Assembly: GCF_034263275.1 (NCBI RefSeq)
Contig: NZ_CP139559.1
Span: 1,798,001-1,862,000 of the forward strand
Length of the DNA stretch: 64,000 nt
Direction of reading: 5' to 3'
Origin: Mucilaginibacter sp. cycad4
GTDB lineage: Bacteria; Bacteroidota; Bacteroidia; Sphingobacteriales; Sphingobacteriaceae
In this document: positions 9,385-17,103 of the stretch, in pieces
Position numbering within the stretch: the first letter of the stretch is position 1
How the letters are laid out: the number at the start of each line of letters is the position of its first letter
Position numbers and translations under genes: made by a program
Notes under the pieces: model-generated
The model's database searches: none
Seen by the model: only the letters and a program-made list of their open reading frames with translations
What the model was told of the DNA's origin: nothing

Positions 9385-9693
9385 TTATTTTAATTTTTGA
9401 ACAGCTATTAACCCGCCGCTTAAATTCCTTACGTTGCTGTAACCGTATTGTTGCAATATGGCTTGCGCCGTTTCGCTCCTTAAGCCAACCTTGCAGATAA
9501 CGATTATCTCATCTGTTTTGTTGTAAGGTAAACTGCTAAGCGCATTTTCTAAATTTGAAAGCGGGATATTATTGCCACCTATGTTATAGGTATGGTATTC
9601 AATTACCTCACGTACGTCAATCAGGCTAAGGCTTTCACCTTGATTTAAGCGCTCAAGCAGTTCGGTTGCTTTAATTTGCCGGTGGAGCTGCAT
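9385..9693 (-). CDS. single-domain rhodanese-like protein
   Basis: A 102-residue cytoplasmic protein with the rhodanese fold markers SLIDVREVIEY near the start and the active-site loop ICKVGLRSE carrying the sulfur-accepting Cys. It ends with NLSGGLIAVQKL, as in GlpE-like sulfurtransferases. It transfers sulfane sulfur or acts as a redox/sulfur carrier; the partner is unknown. Its start overlaps the end of the PASTA gene by 23 bases in a different frame, so the two are probably translationally coupled. Confidence 0.88.
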   Translation of the reverse strand: MQLHRQIKATELLERLNQGESLSLIDVREVIEYHTYNIGGNNIPLSNLENALSSLPYNKTDEIIVICKVGLRSETAQAILQQYGYSNVRNLSGGLIAVQKLK

Positions 9694-10465
9694 CTGTTTT
9701 TGTGCCTTGTGAAACAGTTAAGTTTATACGGGTACCTATACTTGTTTTGCTTAACGAGTCCGTTTTCATTGGGTATTGCGAAACCACAACAACGTTAGTC
9801 GAATCGGTAATAGCACCCTGGTAAGTAATGATACCTACGGTTAATCCCGCGCCTTTAATGGCAAAGCGGGCAGCATCAAGATCGAGGTTTACCAACTCGG
9901 GTATTTCCACCTCACTCGCGCCTTCGCCATCACCTAAAACAAGATCAATCTTTGATCCTTTAGGGAGCTTAGTGCCCGGTTTTATAACCTGGCCGCCAAA
10001 ACGTACTTCAAGGATCCGGTCGCGGGCGATGTCTGACCGATAAGTTGTATCACCAACTTTCAAGCCATAATTTGATATGGTTGCAACGGCTTCACGGTAA
10101 TTGCTTTGCTCAAGATCGGGGAGGCTTACAGGTGGTGCCTGAAGAGTTACCATAGTAAGGTAAATAACACGGTTTTCTTTAACGTTGGTTCCCGGATCGG
10201 GGTCCTGCTCAACGATGGTGCCGGGGGCCACATCCTGTACGTAAACAGAGTCAATTTTATAGCCAAACCCCTGTTCTTTTAAAATATCCATAGCCTTATC
10301 AATGGTAAGGCCTTTGAGTTTTGGTACAGGTATACCCGAACCATGGCGGGTGTAATAACCAAGGCTGAAAAATGCTATTAAAACAACGGCTATTACTGTC
10401 ACAATAGCCATTAATAAGTTATTCCGGAATGATTTTGATTTTAAGTAAGCCCCAAATTTGCTCAT
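9671..10465 (-). CDS. membrane-anchored PASTA-domain protein without a kinase
   Basis: A 264-residue protein with a short cytoplasmic N-terminus, one membrane helix (about 16-36) and three successive PASTA domains outside (about 44-112, 113-185, 186-255). Typical PASTA starts are visible: VPKLKGLTIDKAMDILKEQG, LPDLEQSNYREAVATISNYG and IPELVNLDLDAARFAIKGAG. PASTA domains bind peptidoglycan or beta-lactams in PknB kinases and penicillin-binding proteins. No kinase or transpeptidase domain is attached here. It heads the leftward operon containing mltG and lies opposite ddl, so a cell-wall role is likely. Confidence 0.88.
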   Translation of the reverse strand: MSKFGAYLKSKSFRNNLLMAIVTVIAVVLIAFFSLGYYTRHGSGIPVPKLKGLTIDKAMDILKEQGFGYKIDSVYVQDVAPGTIVEQDPDPGTNVKENRVIYLTMVTLQAPPVSLPDLEQSNYREAVATISNYGLKVGDTTYRSDIARDRILEVRFGGQVIKPGTKLPKGSKIDLVLGDGEGASEVEIPELVNLDLDAARFAIKGAGLTVGIITYQGAITDSTNVVVVSQYPMKTDSLSKTSIGTRINLTVSQGTKTDAAPPAN

Positions 10466-10663
10466 CAGTATATGTAAGGGTAAACCTTTTAATTAAGTAT
10501 CAAACATAGGAATTATTTTGTTAGCCGTAAAGTTTTAAAGTTGCCCGCAAGTCGGTAGTGTCCCTAAGTCAGATAGTTAGTTTATAGTTTGGTTGTATTG
10601 ATGGAGATGTTTAGAAAAAATTATGACAGCATCATCTAATTACTAAATTTGGGGGTCTGCTTC

Positions 10664-10699
10664 GTCTTTCGGACTTTACCGACTTTCGGACTTTCTGAC
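10664..10699. repeat. short CTTTCGGACTTT repeat pair
   Basis: Two close copies of CTTTCGGACTTT lie just before ddl (10666-10677 and 10683-10694). Related text occurs at 11690-11726 downstream of ddl and at 55525-55538 upstream of the VCBS genes. This is a low-complexity intergenic repeat, not a gene. Confidence 0.5.
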
Positions 10700-10706
10700 C
10701 AAGAAC

Positions 10707-11690
10707 ATGAAAAATATTGCCCTTTTGGCCGGAGGCTTTACCGGCGAATATGAAGTATCCCTGAACAGTGCTAAAAATATTGCTGCTAACCTTGCGGTTA
10801 ATAGTAACTATAAAGTTTATACCATTCTAATCACCCGCGACAGGTGGTTTTTTGAAGCAGATGACGCCACTGTTGATGTAGATAAGAACGATTTTACGAT
10901 TACCCTTAACCATGAAAAAATAAAGTTCGACTTTGCCTTTATTACAATTCATGGTACCCCGGGCGAGGATGGTAAGCTGCAGGGCTATTTTGATATGCTG
11001 GATATCCCATATAATACATGCGATGCTACAACATCGGCCATTACTATGAACAAGGCTTATACCAAGGCTATCGTAAACGGTATCCATGGGTTGCATACCG
11101 CACATTCCATGCGTTTGTTTGAGCGCGATGTGCATGATGTGGCTACCATAGCGGCTAATTTGAAATTTCCGCTGTTTGTTAAGCCGAACAATGGCGGCAG
11201 CAGCGTGGGTATGAGCAAAGTGCAAAACATAGCCGGACTACCCGAGGCATTGAACAGGGCATTTCAGGAAGATGCCCAGGTATTGGTTGAAGAATTTATT
11301 AAAGGCCGCGAGTTCAGCATTGGCATTGCCCGCTTGCACGGCAAAATAAAAGTGTTGCCAGCTACGGAGATCATCACTTCAAAAGATTTCTTTGACTACG
11401 AGGCTAAATATACTTCTGGCGTAACCCAGGAGATAACTCCCGCCGATCTTTCGGCTGAAAAGGTTAAAGAAATTGGCGGGATAGTGACCGAGGTATATAC
11501 CCGCCTCAATTGCCGCGGTATGGCCCGGATCGACTTTATTTTGCTGGAAGGCAGTAATGATTTTTATTTCATTGAGATCAATACCACGCCGGGCCAGTCG
11601 GCTGCCAGTTTAATACCACAGCAAGTGAGGGCAGCAGGTATGGATGTTGGCGAGTTTTACAGTGCGCTGATTGAAGGTGCGGCTTTATAG
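10707..11690 (+). CDS. ddl: D-alanine--D-alanine ligase
   Basis: A 327-residue ATP-grasp enzyme that makes D-Ala-D-Ala for peptidoglycan in the cytoplasm. Visible family motifs are the N-terminal GGFTGEYEVSLNSA, the substrate/ATP region TMNKAYTKAIV, the ATP-grasp loop FVKPNNGGSSVGMSKV, and the metal and product site FIEINTTPGQSAASLIP. Length and order fit the family. The ATG at 10707 gives the expected N-terminus. It stands alone on the plus strand and is followed by a hairpin terminator at 11742-11770. Confidence 0.95.
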   Translation: MKNIALLAGGFTGEYEVSLNSAKNIAANLAVNSNYKVYTILITRDRWFFEADDATVDVDKNDFTITLNHEKIKFDFAFITIHGTPGEDGKLQGYFDMLDIPYNTCDATTSAITMNKAYTKAIVNGIHGLHTAHSMRLFERDVHDVATIAANLKFPLFVKPNNGGSSVGMSKVQNIAGLPEALNRAFQEDAQVLVEEFIKGREFSIGIARLHGKIKVLPATEIITSKDFFDYEAKYTSGVTQEITPADLSAEKVKEIGGIVTEVYTRLNCRGMARIDFILLEGSNDFYFIEINTTPGQSAASLIPQQVRAAGMDVGEFYSALIEGAAL

Positions 11691-11741
11691 GATTTCGGAA
11701 TTGGGATCTTCGACTTCGGATTTATTTTGAATTCATATTTT

Positions 11742-11770
11742 AAAGAGGCGCCTTTGATGCGTCTCTTTTA
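11742..11770 (+). terminator. terminator after ddl
   Basis: AAAGAGGCGC pairs with GCGTCTCTTT, with one G-T wobble, around a 7-base loop, and is followed by TTTAG. It separates ddl from the ABC transporter genes. Confidence 0.7.
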
Positions 11771-11807
11771 GTGTAACAACAGGATCACTCTACCGTCAAA
11801 ACCAACG

Positions 11808-12443
11808 ATGCTGCAATTTCAAAATTTTACAAAATCATACGATAATTACCCGGCTCTAAAAATTGAAAACCTCAAGCTTGAAACCGGCATTTATTGGATA
11901 AAAGGGGTAAACGGATCGGGTAAAAGCACTTTGCTAAAATCTATTGCCGGCATATTGGCATTTGATGGGGATATCATGCTTGATGAAAGTATCAGCATGA
12001 AAAAACAACCGGTGGCCTACCGTAAACTGGTGAATTTTGCCGAAGCCGAACCAGTATTTCCCGATTTTTTAACGGGTACAGAAATGATCGCTTTGTTTAC
12101 TGCTGCTAAAGACGCGCCGGCAGAACAGGAGCAGCAGTATATTAAAAGCATGGGTATGCAAAGCTTTGTCGACCGTCCGGTTGGTACGTACAGTAGCGGC
12201 ATGATGAAAAAGCTCTCGTTATTACTTGCCTTTTTAGGCAAACCCAAACTAATCCTGCTTGATGAGCCATTGATCACTGTTGATACAGCCTCGTTAGCAA
12301 TATTAAACAGCTGGATAAAGGAAAAGTATGAGCAGGAGGGAACCAGCTTTCTACTGTCATCACACCAGATACTTGAGGGTGGCTCATTACCCGTATCAGG
12401 TGAATTATTGGTTGAAGAGCAAACTTTAAAGTTTATCAGTTGA
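11808..12443 (+). CDS. ABC transporter ATP-binding protein
   Basis: A 211-residue nucleotide-binding subunit. The Walker A motif is GVNGSGKSTLL (about residues 35-45), the signature is YSSGMMKKLSLL and Walker B is LILLDEPL. A late H-loop region reads LLSSHQ. It ends in ATGA overlap with the next gene, which encodes a polytopic membrane protein, so the two form an exporter-like pair. Substrate is unknown. The ATPase is short and lacks extra C-terminal domains. Confidence 0.9.
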   Translation: MLQFQNFTKSYDNYPALKIENLKLETGIYWIKGVNGSGKSTLLKSIAGILAFDGDIMLDESISMKKQPVAYRKLVNFAEAEPVFPDFLTGTEMIALFTAAKDAPAEQEQQYIKSMGMQSFVDRPVGTYSSGMMKKLSLLLAFLGKPKLILLDEPLITVDTASLAILNSWIKEKYEQEGTSFLLSSHQILEGGSLPVSGELLVEEQTLKFIS

Positions 12444-13552
12444 TGAAATCGCTAACCAATGTATTGTTAAAGATTTTTGCAAACGGTTTTTTCCGGGTAC
12501 ATGCCGGGATTTTGCTATTTATATTTTTGGCAATGGTTGGCGTAGTGCCTCCCCAATATTTAATAGGCTATCACAAAGCGCTCATGCTGGCTATGAACAG
12601 CAGTTCGGTTGTGATGATCCTGGTGTTTATAAGCTGGTTCATTTATGCCGTTAAAAGCTGGCATTACGTATCCGGGCAAATCTTTGCCCCCGGTCAACAT
12701 TTTTTATTTTATAGCAGCAATGCCTTGAGCAAAGGGAAACAATTGAAAAGCTGGTTTTGGGTACAGGCTGCTATATTATCGCCAATAACGGCTTATGCAA
12801 TCATTACAATTTGCGTTGGCTTTGCTAACCATTACTATATATTTCCGGTTTGTATTTTGCTGTACTTAATAGCCTTAACTTATTTAAGCTCAGTTATTTA
12901 TACGGGGCAAGTTAATGGGCTTATTGATGGCAACAGTCAATCTATATTATTGAGGTTAAGCAGTAAATGGCGCAAACCTTATTTCAGCCTTTACATTTAC
13001 CACCTGTTTGATAAGCGCAAGGTTCTATACCTTATTACCAAGGCGCTTTCCTGGCTTATCATCACCGGGGTGTTTTACGTGTTTGCTGATGTTAAAACTG
13101 ATGTCCGTGTTGCCGGTATAGCAATCCTTGCTGTAATAACGGCACATATTGTATTGATATTTGAAGAAAGGAAATTTGAGGAGAACGGCCTTGGCTTTTC
13201 CCGCAATTTACCCTATAACAGGCCACAGTTATTTCTGAATTTTATAGGTGTATATTTCTTTTTGCTTATTCCTGAAAGTATCTGGCTGTTCAGCAGGTTT
13301 AACCCGCCGATGGCTGTTGAACTGCTGCTTATTGGATTAAGCACTGCGATGCTGTTTCATTGCCTCCTTTACTGGTTTGGCCTTAATATGGATAAGTACC
13401 TGCAATGGATCTTAGGCTTATTTATAGTATTGTTCTGGATCATTATGTTCAAACTCCTTTGGATGCTTATTCCTTTAAACCTGGGTATTGCTTATTGGTT
13501 ATTTTACAATAACTATTACAAGTTTGAGGGAGTAGTAAGTGATAAGCTGTGA
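12440..13552 (+). CDS. polytopic membrane protein, probable ABC permease partner
   Basis: A 370-residue protein with about ten hydrophobic segments and no recognisable soluble domain. It overlaps the preceding ATPase gene by four bases (ATGA), so it is likely the membrane subunit of that transporter. I do not recognise the permease family from sequence. The C-terminus ends at 13552, three bases before the convergent prmC stop. Confidence 0.7.
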   Translation: MMKSLTNVLLKIFANGFFRVHAGILLFIFLAMVGVVPPQYLIGYHKALMLAMNSSSVVMILVFISWFIYAVKSWHYVSGQIFAPGQHFLFYSSNALSKGKQLKSWFWVQAAILSPITAYAIITICVGFANHYYIFPVCILLYLIALTYLSSVIYTGQVNGLIDGNSQSILLRLSSKWRKPYFSLYIYHLFDKRKVLYLITKALSWLIITGVFYVFADVKTDVRVAGIAILAVITAHIVLIFEERKFEENGLGFSRNLPYNRPQLFLNFIGVYFFLLIPESIWLFSRFNPPMAVELLLIGLSTAMLFHCLLYWFGLNMDKYLQWILGLFIVLFWIIMFKLLWMLIPLNLGIAYWLFYNNYYKFEGVVSDKL

Positions 13553-13555
13553 CCT

Positions 13556-14419
13556 TTAAAGCTGTGCTTTCACCATCCTGTCACGGCCGCTCATATCTTT
13601 TCTTAACTCAGTGTTTTTAAATCCTTTACCTATCAATAGTTCGATAGTTTCCTTACCTAAATTTTCATTAATCTCGAAAAAAAGCAAGCCACCGGCAATT
13701 AAATTACTTAGGGCAAAATCGGCTATAGCCCGGTAAAATATCAGCGGATCATGTTCGGGTACAAACAAAGCGGTATGAGGCTCAAAATCCGTGACATTAC
13801 CATGCATCTGCTTTTTATCATCAAGCGTAACATAAGGAGGATTGCTTACAATGATGTTATATTGTACGCCTTCGCTGCCGGATTTAATATTTAAAATATC
13901 AGCCTGCATAAAATCAATCTTAACATTATTTAACACTGCATTTTCCTTAGCAGTTTCCAAAGCGCCTTCCGATACATCTATCGCGAATACATCCGCATTT
14001 GCCAAATTCTTTTTCAGGCTGATGGCGATACACCCGCTGCCCGTACCTATATCCAGCACAGAAAACCTTTCGCCTTTCGCCTTTAACCTTTCGCCTTCTA
14101 AAATCCATTCAACCAGTTCCTCTGTTTCTGGGCGGGGGATCAGCACATATGGGTTTACTTTAAATGGCAAGCCATAAAACTCGGTGATACCAAAAATGTA
14201 CTGGATGGGTTTGCCGGTTTTTAGTTCGGCAAGGATGTTTTTCATGCGTTCCGACTGTTCAGCAGTTAATTCCCGTTCGGGGAATGCCTTGACGGATGCC
14301 CTTGATAAGCCGGTAACTTCGGCAACAACAAGCAGCGTTATAGCTTCGGTTTCGTTAATATCATAAACGCCATTTATCTGCTGCCTGTAATCTTCAAAAA
14401 CATCCTTAATCGTAATCAT
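13556..14419 (-). CDS. prmC: release factor glutamine methyltransferase PrmC
   Basis: The enzyme methylates the GGQ glutamine of peptide chain release factors. Features are an N-terminal helical domain (about 1-75), the IPRPETEELVEWIL block, the SAM site VLDIGTGSGCIAISL and the catalytic NPPY motif (IVSNPPYV). I place the start at the ATG 14417-14419, giving 287 residues. The longer open frame to 14653 would overlap ribD and adds non-family sequence. The stretch EGERLKAKGERF between WIL and SVLDIGTG is encoded by a low-complexity repeat (14066-14098) that looks inserted in frame. Confidence 0.92.
   Translation of the reverse strand: MITIKDVFEDYRQQINGVYDINETEAITLLVVAEVTGLSRASVKAFPERELTAEQSERMKNILAELKTGKPIQYIFGITEFYGLPFKVNPYVLIPRPETEELVEWILEGERLKAKGERFSVLDIGTGSGCIAISLKKNLANADVFAIDVSEGALETAKENAVLNNVKIDFMQADILNIKSGSEGVQYNIIVSNPPYVTLDDKKQMHGNVTDFEPHTALFVPEHDPLIFYRAIADFALSNLIAGGLLFFEINENLGKETIELLIGKGFKNTELRKDMSGRDRMVKAQL
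14066..14098 (-). repeat. in-frame CCTTTCGCC-type repeat inside prmC
   Basis: On the plus strand the segment reads as repeated CCTTTCGCCTTT units with one variant, CCTTTAACC. It encodes about a dozen charged residues (EGERLKAKGERF) between the substrate block and the SAM motif of PrmC. It resembles the simple Ser/Gly-Glu-Lys-Leu coding repeats and the intergenic hairpin at 36954-37009. It looks like an invading repeat tolerated in a surface loop. Confidence 0.6.
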
Positions 14420-14440
14420 GCAACAAAGTAACATAAAAGC

Positions 14441-14448
14441 TACTTTTG
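14441..14448 (+). promoter_or_regulatory. -7 promoter box close to the ribD start
   Basis: TACTTTTG matches the Bacteroidota TAnnTTTG box. Only four bases separate it from the ribD ATG at 14453, so a transcript starting at the usual distance would begin at or near the start codon and lack a leader. Confidence 0.5.
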
Positions 14449-14452
14449 CAGC

Positions 14453-15508
14453 ATGCTTGAACATGAAAAATATATGCGCCGTTGTTTGGAGCTTGCCCAG
14501 CTTGGGGCGGGCTATGTGAGTCCGAACCCCATGGTTGGCGCAGTTGTAGTTCACGATGGCCGTATAATAGGCGAGGACTATCACCAAAAATATGGCCAGG
14601 CCCATGCCGAAGTAAATGCCATTGCGCAGGTTACCCAAAAGTTTGATAACCATGCCGAACTGCTCAAAAACGCCATTATATATGTTTCATTGGAGCCTTG
14701 CGCACACTACGGCAAAACACCTCCCTGCGCCGATCTGATCATCAAACAACAGATCCCTAAAGTAATAGTAGGCTGCCGCGACCCTTTTGCCCAGGTTGAT
14801 GGCAAGGGTATCGAAAAATTGCAGGCTGCCGGTATTGAAGTAATCACCGGCGTGCTTGAACAGGAATGCCAATGGCTCAACCGCCGCTTTTTTACCAAAG
14901 TACAAAAGCACAGGCCGTATATTATTTTGAAATGGGCGCAAACCCAGGACGGCTTTTTTGCCCCGGCAGATGGCGGCCAGTTCTGGATCACCGGCCTCCA
15001 ATCGCGCAAGTTGGTGCACAAATGGCGCAGTGAAGAAGACGCCATACTGGTTGGTAAAAACACAGTTCTCAGTGATGATCCACAGTTAAATACCCGTTAC
15101 TGGGATGGCCCATCACCTAAGCGTGTGGTGATAGACCGCAGGCTGGAGTTAGATAAAGGGTTGAATGTGTTTGATAACTCTGTAGAAACGCTGATCTTTA
15201 ATGAGGTTAAATTTGACATGGACGGTAAAAACAGGTATATAGCACTGGAAGATTTTGAGCGCTTTGTGCCTCAATATATTTTATATCAGCTATATCTTCA
15301 GGATATCCAGTCGGTTATTATTGAAGGCGGTGCGCGTACGCTTGATGCCTTTATTGAGGCTGGTCTTTGGGATGAAGCCCGGATATTTACCGGTGATAAA
15401 GTTTTGAACAAAGGCATAAAAGCACCGCAAATAACAGGTATACTTGCTGATGAATATCCCGTGGGCGCCGACCGCCTGCAATTGTTATACAATAAGCCGG
15501 TTATATAA
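14453..15508 (+). CDS. ribD: bifunctional riboflavin biosynthesis deaminase/reductase RibD
   Basis: A 351-residue enzyme for two successive cytoplasmic steps of riboflavin synthesis: deamination of the diamino-pyrimidine and NADPH reduction of the ribosyl group. The N-terminal deaminase (about 1-145) shows the zinc motif HAEVNAI and PCAHYGKTPPCADLII. The reductase domain (about 147-345) includes DAILVGKNTVLSDDP and VIIEGGARTL. It is divergent from prmC with a 33-base gap. It is followed without a spacer by an EamA-type transporter gene. No FMN riboswitch is seen upstream. Confidence 0.95.
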   Translation: MLEHEKYMRRCLELAQLGAGYVSPNPMVGAVVVHDGRIIGEDYHQKYGQAHAEVNAIAQVTQKFDNHAELLKNAIIYVSLEPCAHYGKTPPCADLIIKQQIPKVIVGCRDPFAQVDGKGIEKLQAAGIEVITGVLEQECQWLNRRFFTKVQKHRPYIILKWAQTQDGFFAPADGGQFWITGLQSRKLVHKWRSEEDAILVGKNTVLSDDPQLNTRYWDGPSPKRVVIDRRLELDKGLNVFDNSVETLIFNEVKFDMDGKNRYIALEDFERFVPQYILYQLYLQDIQSVIIEGGARTLDAFIEAGLWDEARIFTGDKVLNKGIKAPQITGILADEYPVGADRLQLLYNKPVI

Positions 15509-16387
15509 ATGCTGTTCGTTTTTTTAAGTATTTGCTGTAGTGTTATCGTTTCTATTTTGCTGAAACTGGCAAAACGTTACCATGTGGATGTTTACCAGGC
15601 CATCACCTGGAATTATTCCATGACCATTTTGCTCACCTGGTTCTTTTTTAAACCGCAGTTAAGTATCATTCAAAACGCGCCTGTTTATAATTACCTGGCT
15701 TTAGGGATCCTTTTCCCGACAATATTTGTAATTATGGCAACATCGGTGCGCAAGGCCGGTATTGTTCGTACAGACGTTGCGCAGCGCTTATCCCTGTTTA
15801 TCCCTATACTGGCAGCATTTGTTTTATTTGGCGAAGCTACAGGGGCAATTAAAGCGATAGGTATCATATTGGCATTCATCGCTATCCTTTGCTCCATTCC
15901 CTGGCAAAAATCAGCTGGTAATAAGGTAGAAAAAGGTTCGTGGATTTACCTGTTAATTGTTTTCCTGGGCTTTGGGGTTATTGATGTGTTGTTAAAACAG
16001 CTTACCAAAGTTAGTAATTTACCTTTTACCACAGCTATATTTGTCATCTTCATTATTGCCTTTATATTAACCCTCGCAGGTTTGATTTACCAGGTATCCA
16101 CAAAAAAAATGAAATTTTCATTGCCGCATATCCTCATAGGATGGGTATTGGGGATAGCCAATTTTGGTAACATCCTGTTTTACTTAAAGGCACACCAGGC
16201 TTTGGCCAATAGCCCGTCTGCAGTGTTTTCGTCTGTAAATATTGGTGTTATTGTGGTTGGCACGCTGGTTGGCATCTTTGTATTTAAAGAGAAGCTGAGC
16301 CTGCTTAATAAAATCGGCATAGCTATAGCCGTGCTGGCTATTGTTATTATTTATTTCCCGCAAACATTGGGCTTTCTGCACTTGTAA
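15509..16387 (+). CDS. EamA/DMT-family transporter
   Basis: A 292-residue membrane protein with about ten hydrophobic helices in two halves, the pattern of drug/metabolite transporters. The repeat ends of the halves are visible (AAFVLFGEATGAIKAIGIILAFIAI and GIFVFKEKLSLLNKIGIAIAVLAIVII), the second being a typical EamA ending. The ATG directly follows the ribD stop, so it is probably co-transcribed. Its substrate is not evident; linkage to ribD does not prove flavin export. Confidence 0.82.
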   Translation: MLFVFLSICCSVIVSILLKLAKRYHVDVYQAITWNYSMTILLTWFFFKPQLSIIQNAPVYNYLALGILFPTIFVIMATSVRKAGIVRTDVAQRLSLFIPILAAFVLFGEATGAIKAIGIILAFIAILCSIPWQKSAGNKVEKGSWIYLLIVFLGFGVIDVLLKQLTKVSNLPFTTAIFVIFIIAFILTLAGLIYQVSTKKMKFSLPHILIGWVLGIANFGNILFYLKAHQALANSPSAVFSSVNIGVIVVGTLVGIFVFKEKLSLLNKIGIAIAVLAIVIIYFPQTLGFLHL

Positions 16388-16396
16388 TATTTTTGA

Positions 16397-17011
16397 ATGC
16401 TTTTTGACGATACTTATAAAACCATAGAAAATCCTGCCGAAGGTATTTTTCGCGACCGGGGCAGCAAGTTTCTGGCCTATGCTTATCCCATCAGTTCTGA
16501 AAACGATATCAAGGCTATTGTTACCCGGTTAAAATCCGAACATCCAAAAGCCAATCACCATTGCTGGGCTATGCGTTTAACCATCGACCGCTCGGTATTT
16601 CGGGTTAACGATGACGGGGAACCCTCAGGTACTGCCGGCAGACCGATCCTGAATACGCTTTTATCAAAAGACCTTACCAACCTGGTGATTGTGGTAGTCC
16701 GATATTTCGGAGGCACTTTATTAGGTGTTCCGGGTTTAATTAATGCTTATAAAGTAGCAACTGAAGAGGCATTAAACCAATCGGTTATCATTTCGAAAAC
16801 AGTAAATGACGTTTACACTGTCTCGTTTGATTACCTGCAGATGAACGATGTAATGCGGATCATTAAGGAGGAGAACCTTCTCATACTTAACCAGCAATTT
16901 GACAACGATTGCAGTATCCAGCTTTCTATTCGTAAAACGCAGGTTGAGCAATCACTTTTTAAATTAAGCAAAGTAAGCGGTGCGAAGGTTAAGTATAACC
17001 ATAGCATCTAA
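16397..17011 (+). CDS. YigZ/IMPACT-family protein
   Basis: A 204-residue protein of the UPF0029/IMPACT family. The family signature is clear: FRDRGSKFLAYAYP, KANHHCWAMRL, DDGEPSGTAGRPIL and VVVRYFGGTLLGVPGLINAY. A C-terminal DUF1949-type domain follows (about 140-200). Eukaryotic relatives regulate translation via Gcn1, but the bacterial role is not settled. It begins nine bases after the EamA stop and likely belongs to the ribD operon. Confidence 0.9.
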   Translation: MLFDDTYKTIENPAEGIFRDRGSKFLAYAYPISSENDIKAIVTRLKSEHPKANHHCWAMRLTIDRSVFRVNDDGEPSGTAGRPILNTLLSKDLTNLVIVVVRYFGGTLLGVPGLINAYKVATEEALNQSVIISKTVNDVYTVSFDYLQMNDVMRIIKEENLLILNQQFDNDCSIQLSIRKTQVEQSLFKLSKVSGAKVKYNHSI

Positions 17012-17103
17012 TAGTTACCATCCTTTACTTTACCACTTTAGGCACTCTTTTTGTGCCCATTTAATTCCTTAATTGTGGTGTAATTGTCTTAATTTAGTCG
17101 GGT

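Noticed and set aside
14420..14653. Upstream extension of the prmC frame
   Set aside because: It overlaps the ribD coding start on the other strand and adds residues unlike the PrmC family, whose N-terminus fits the ATG at 14419.
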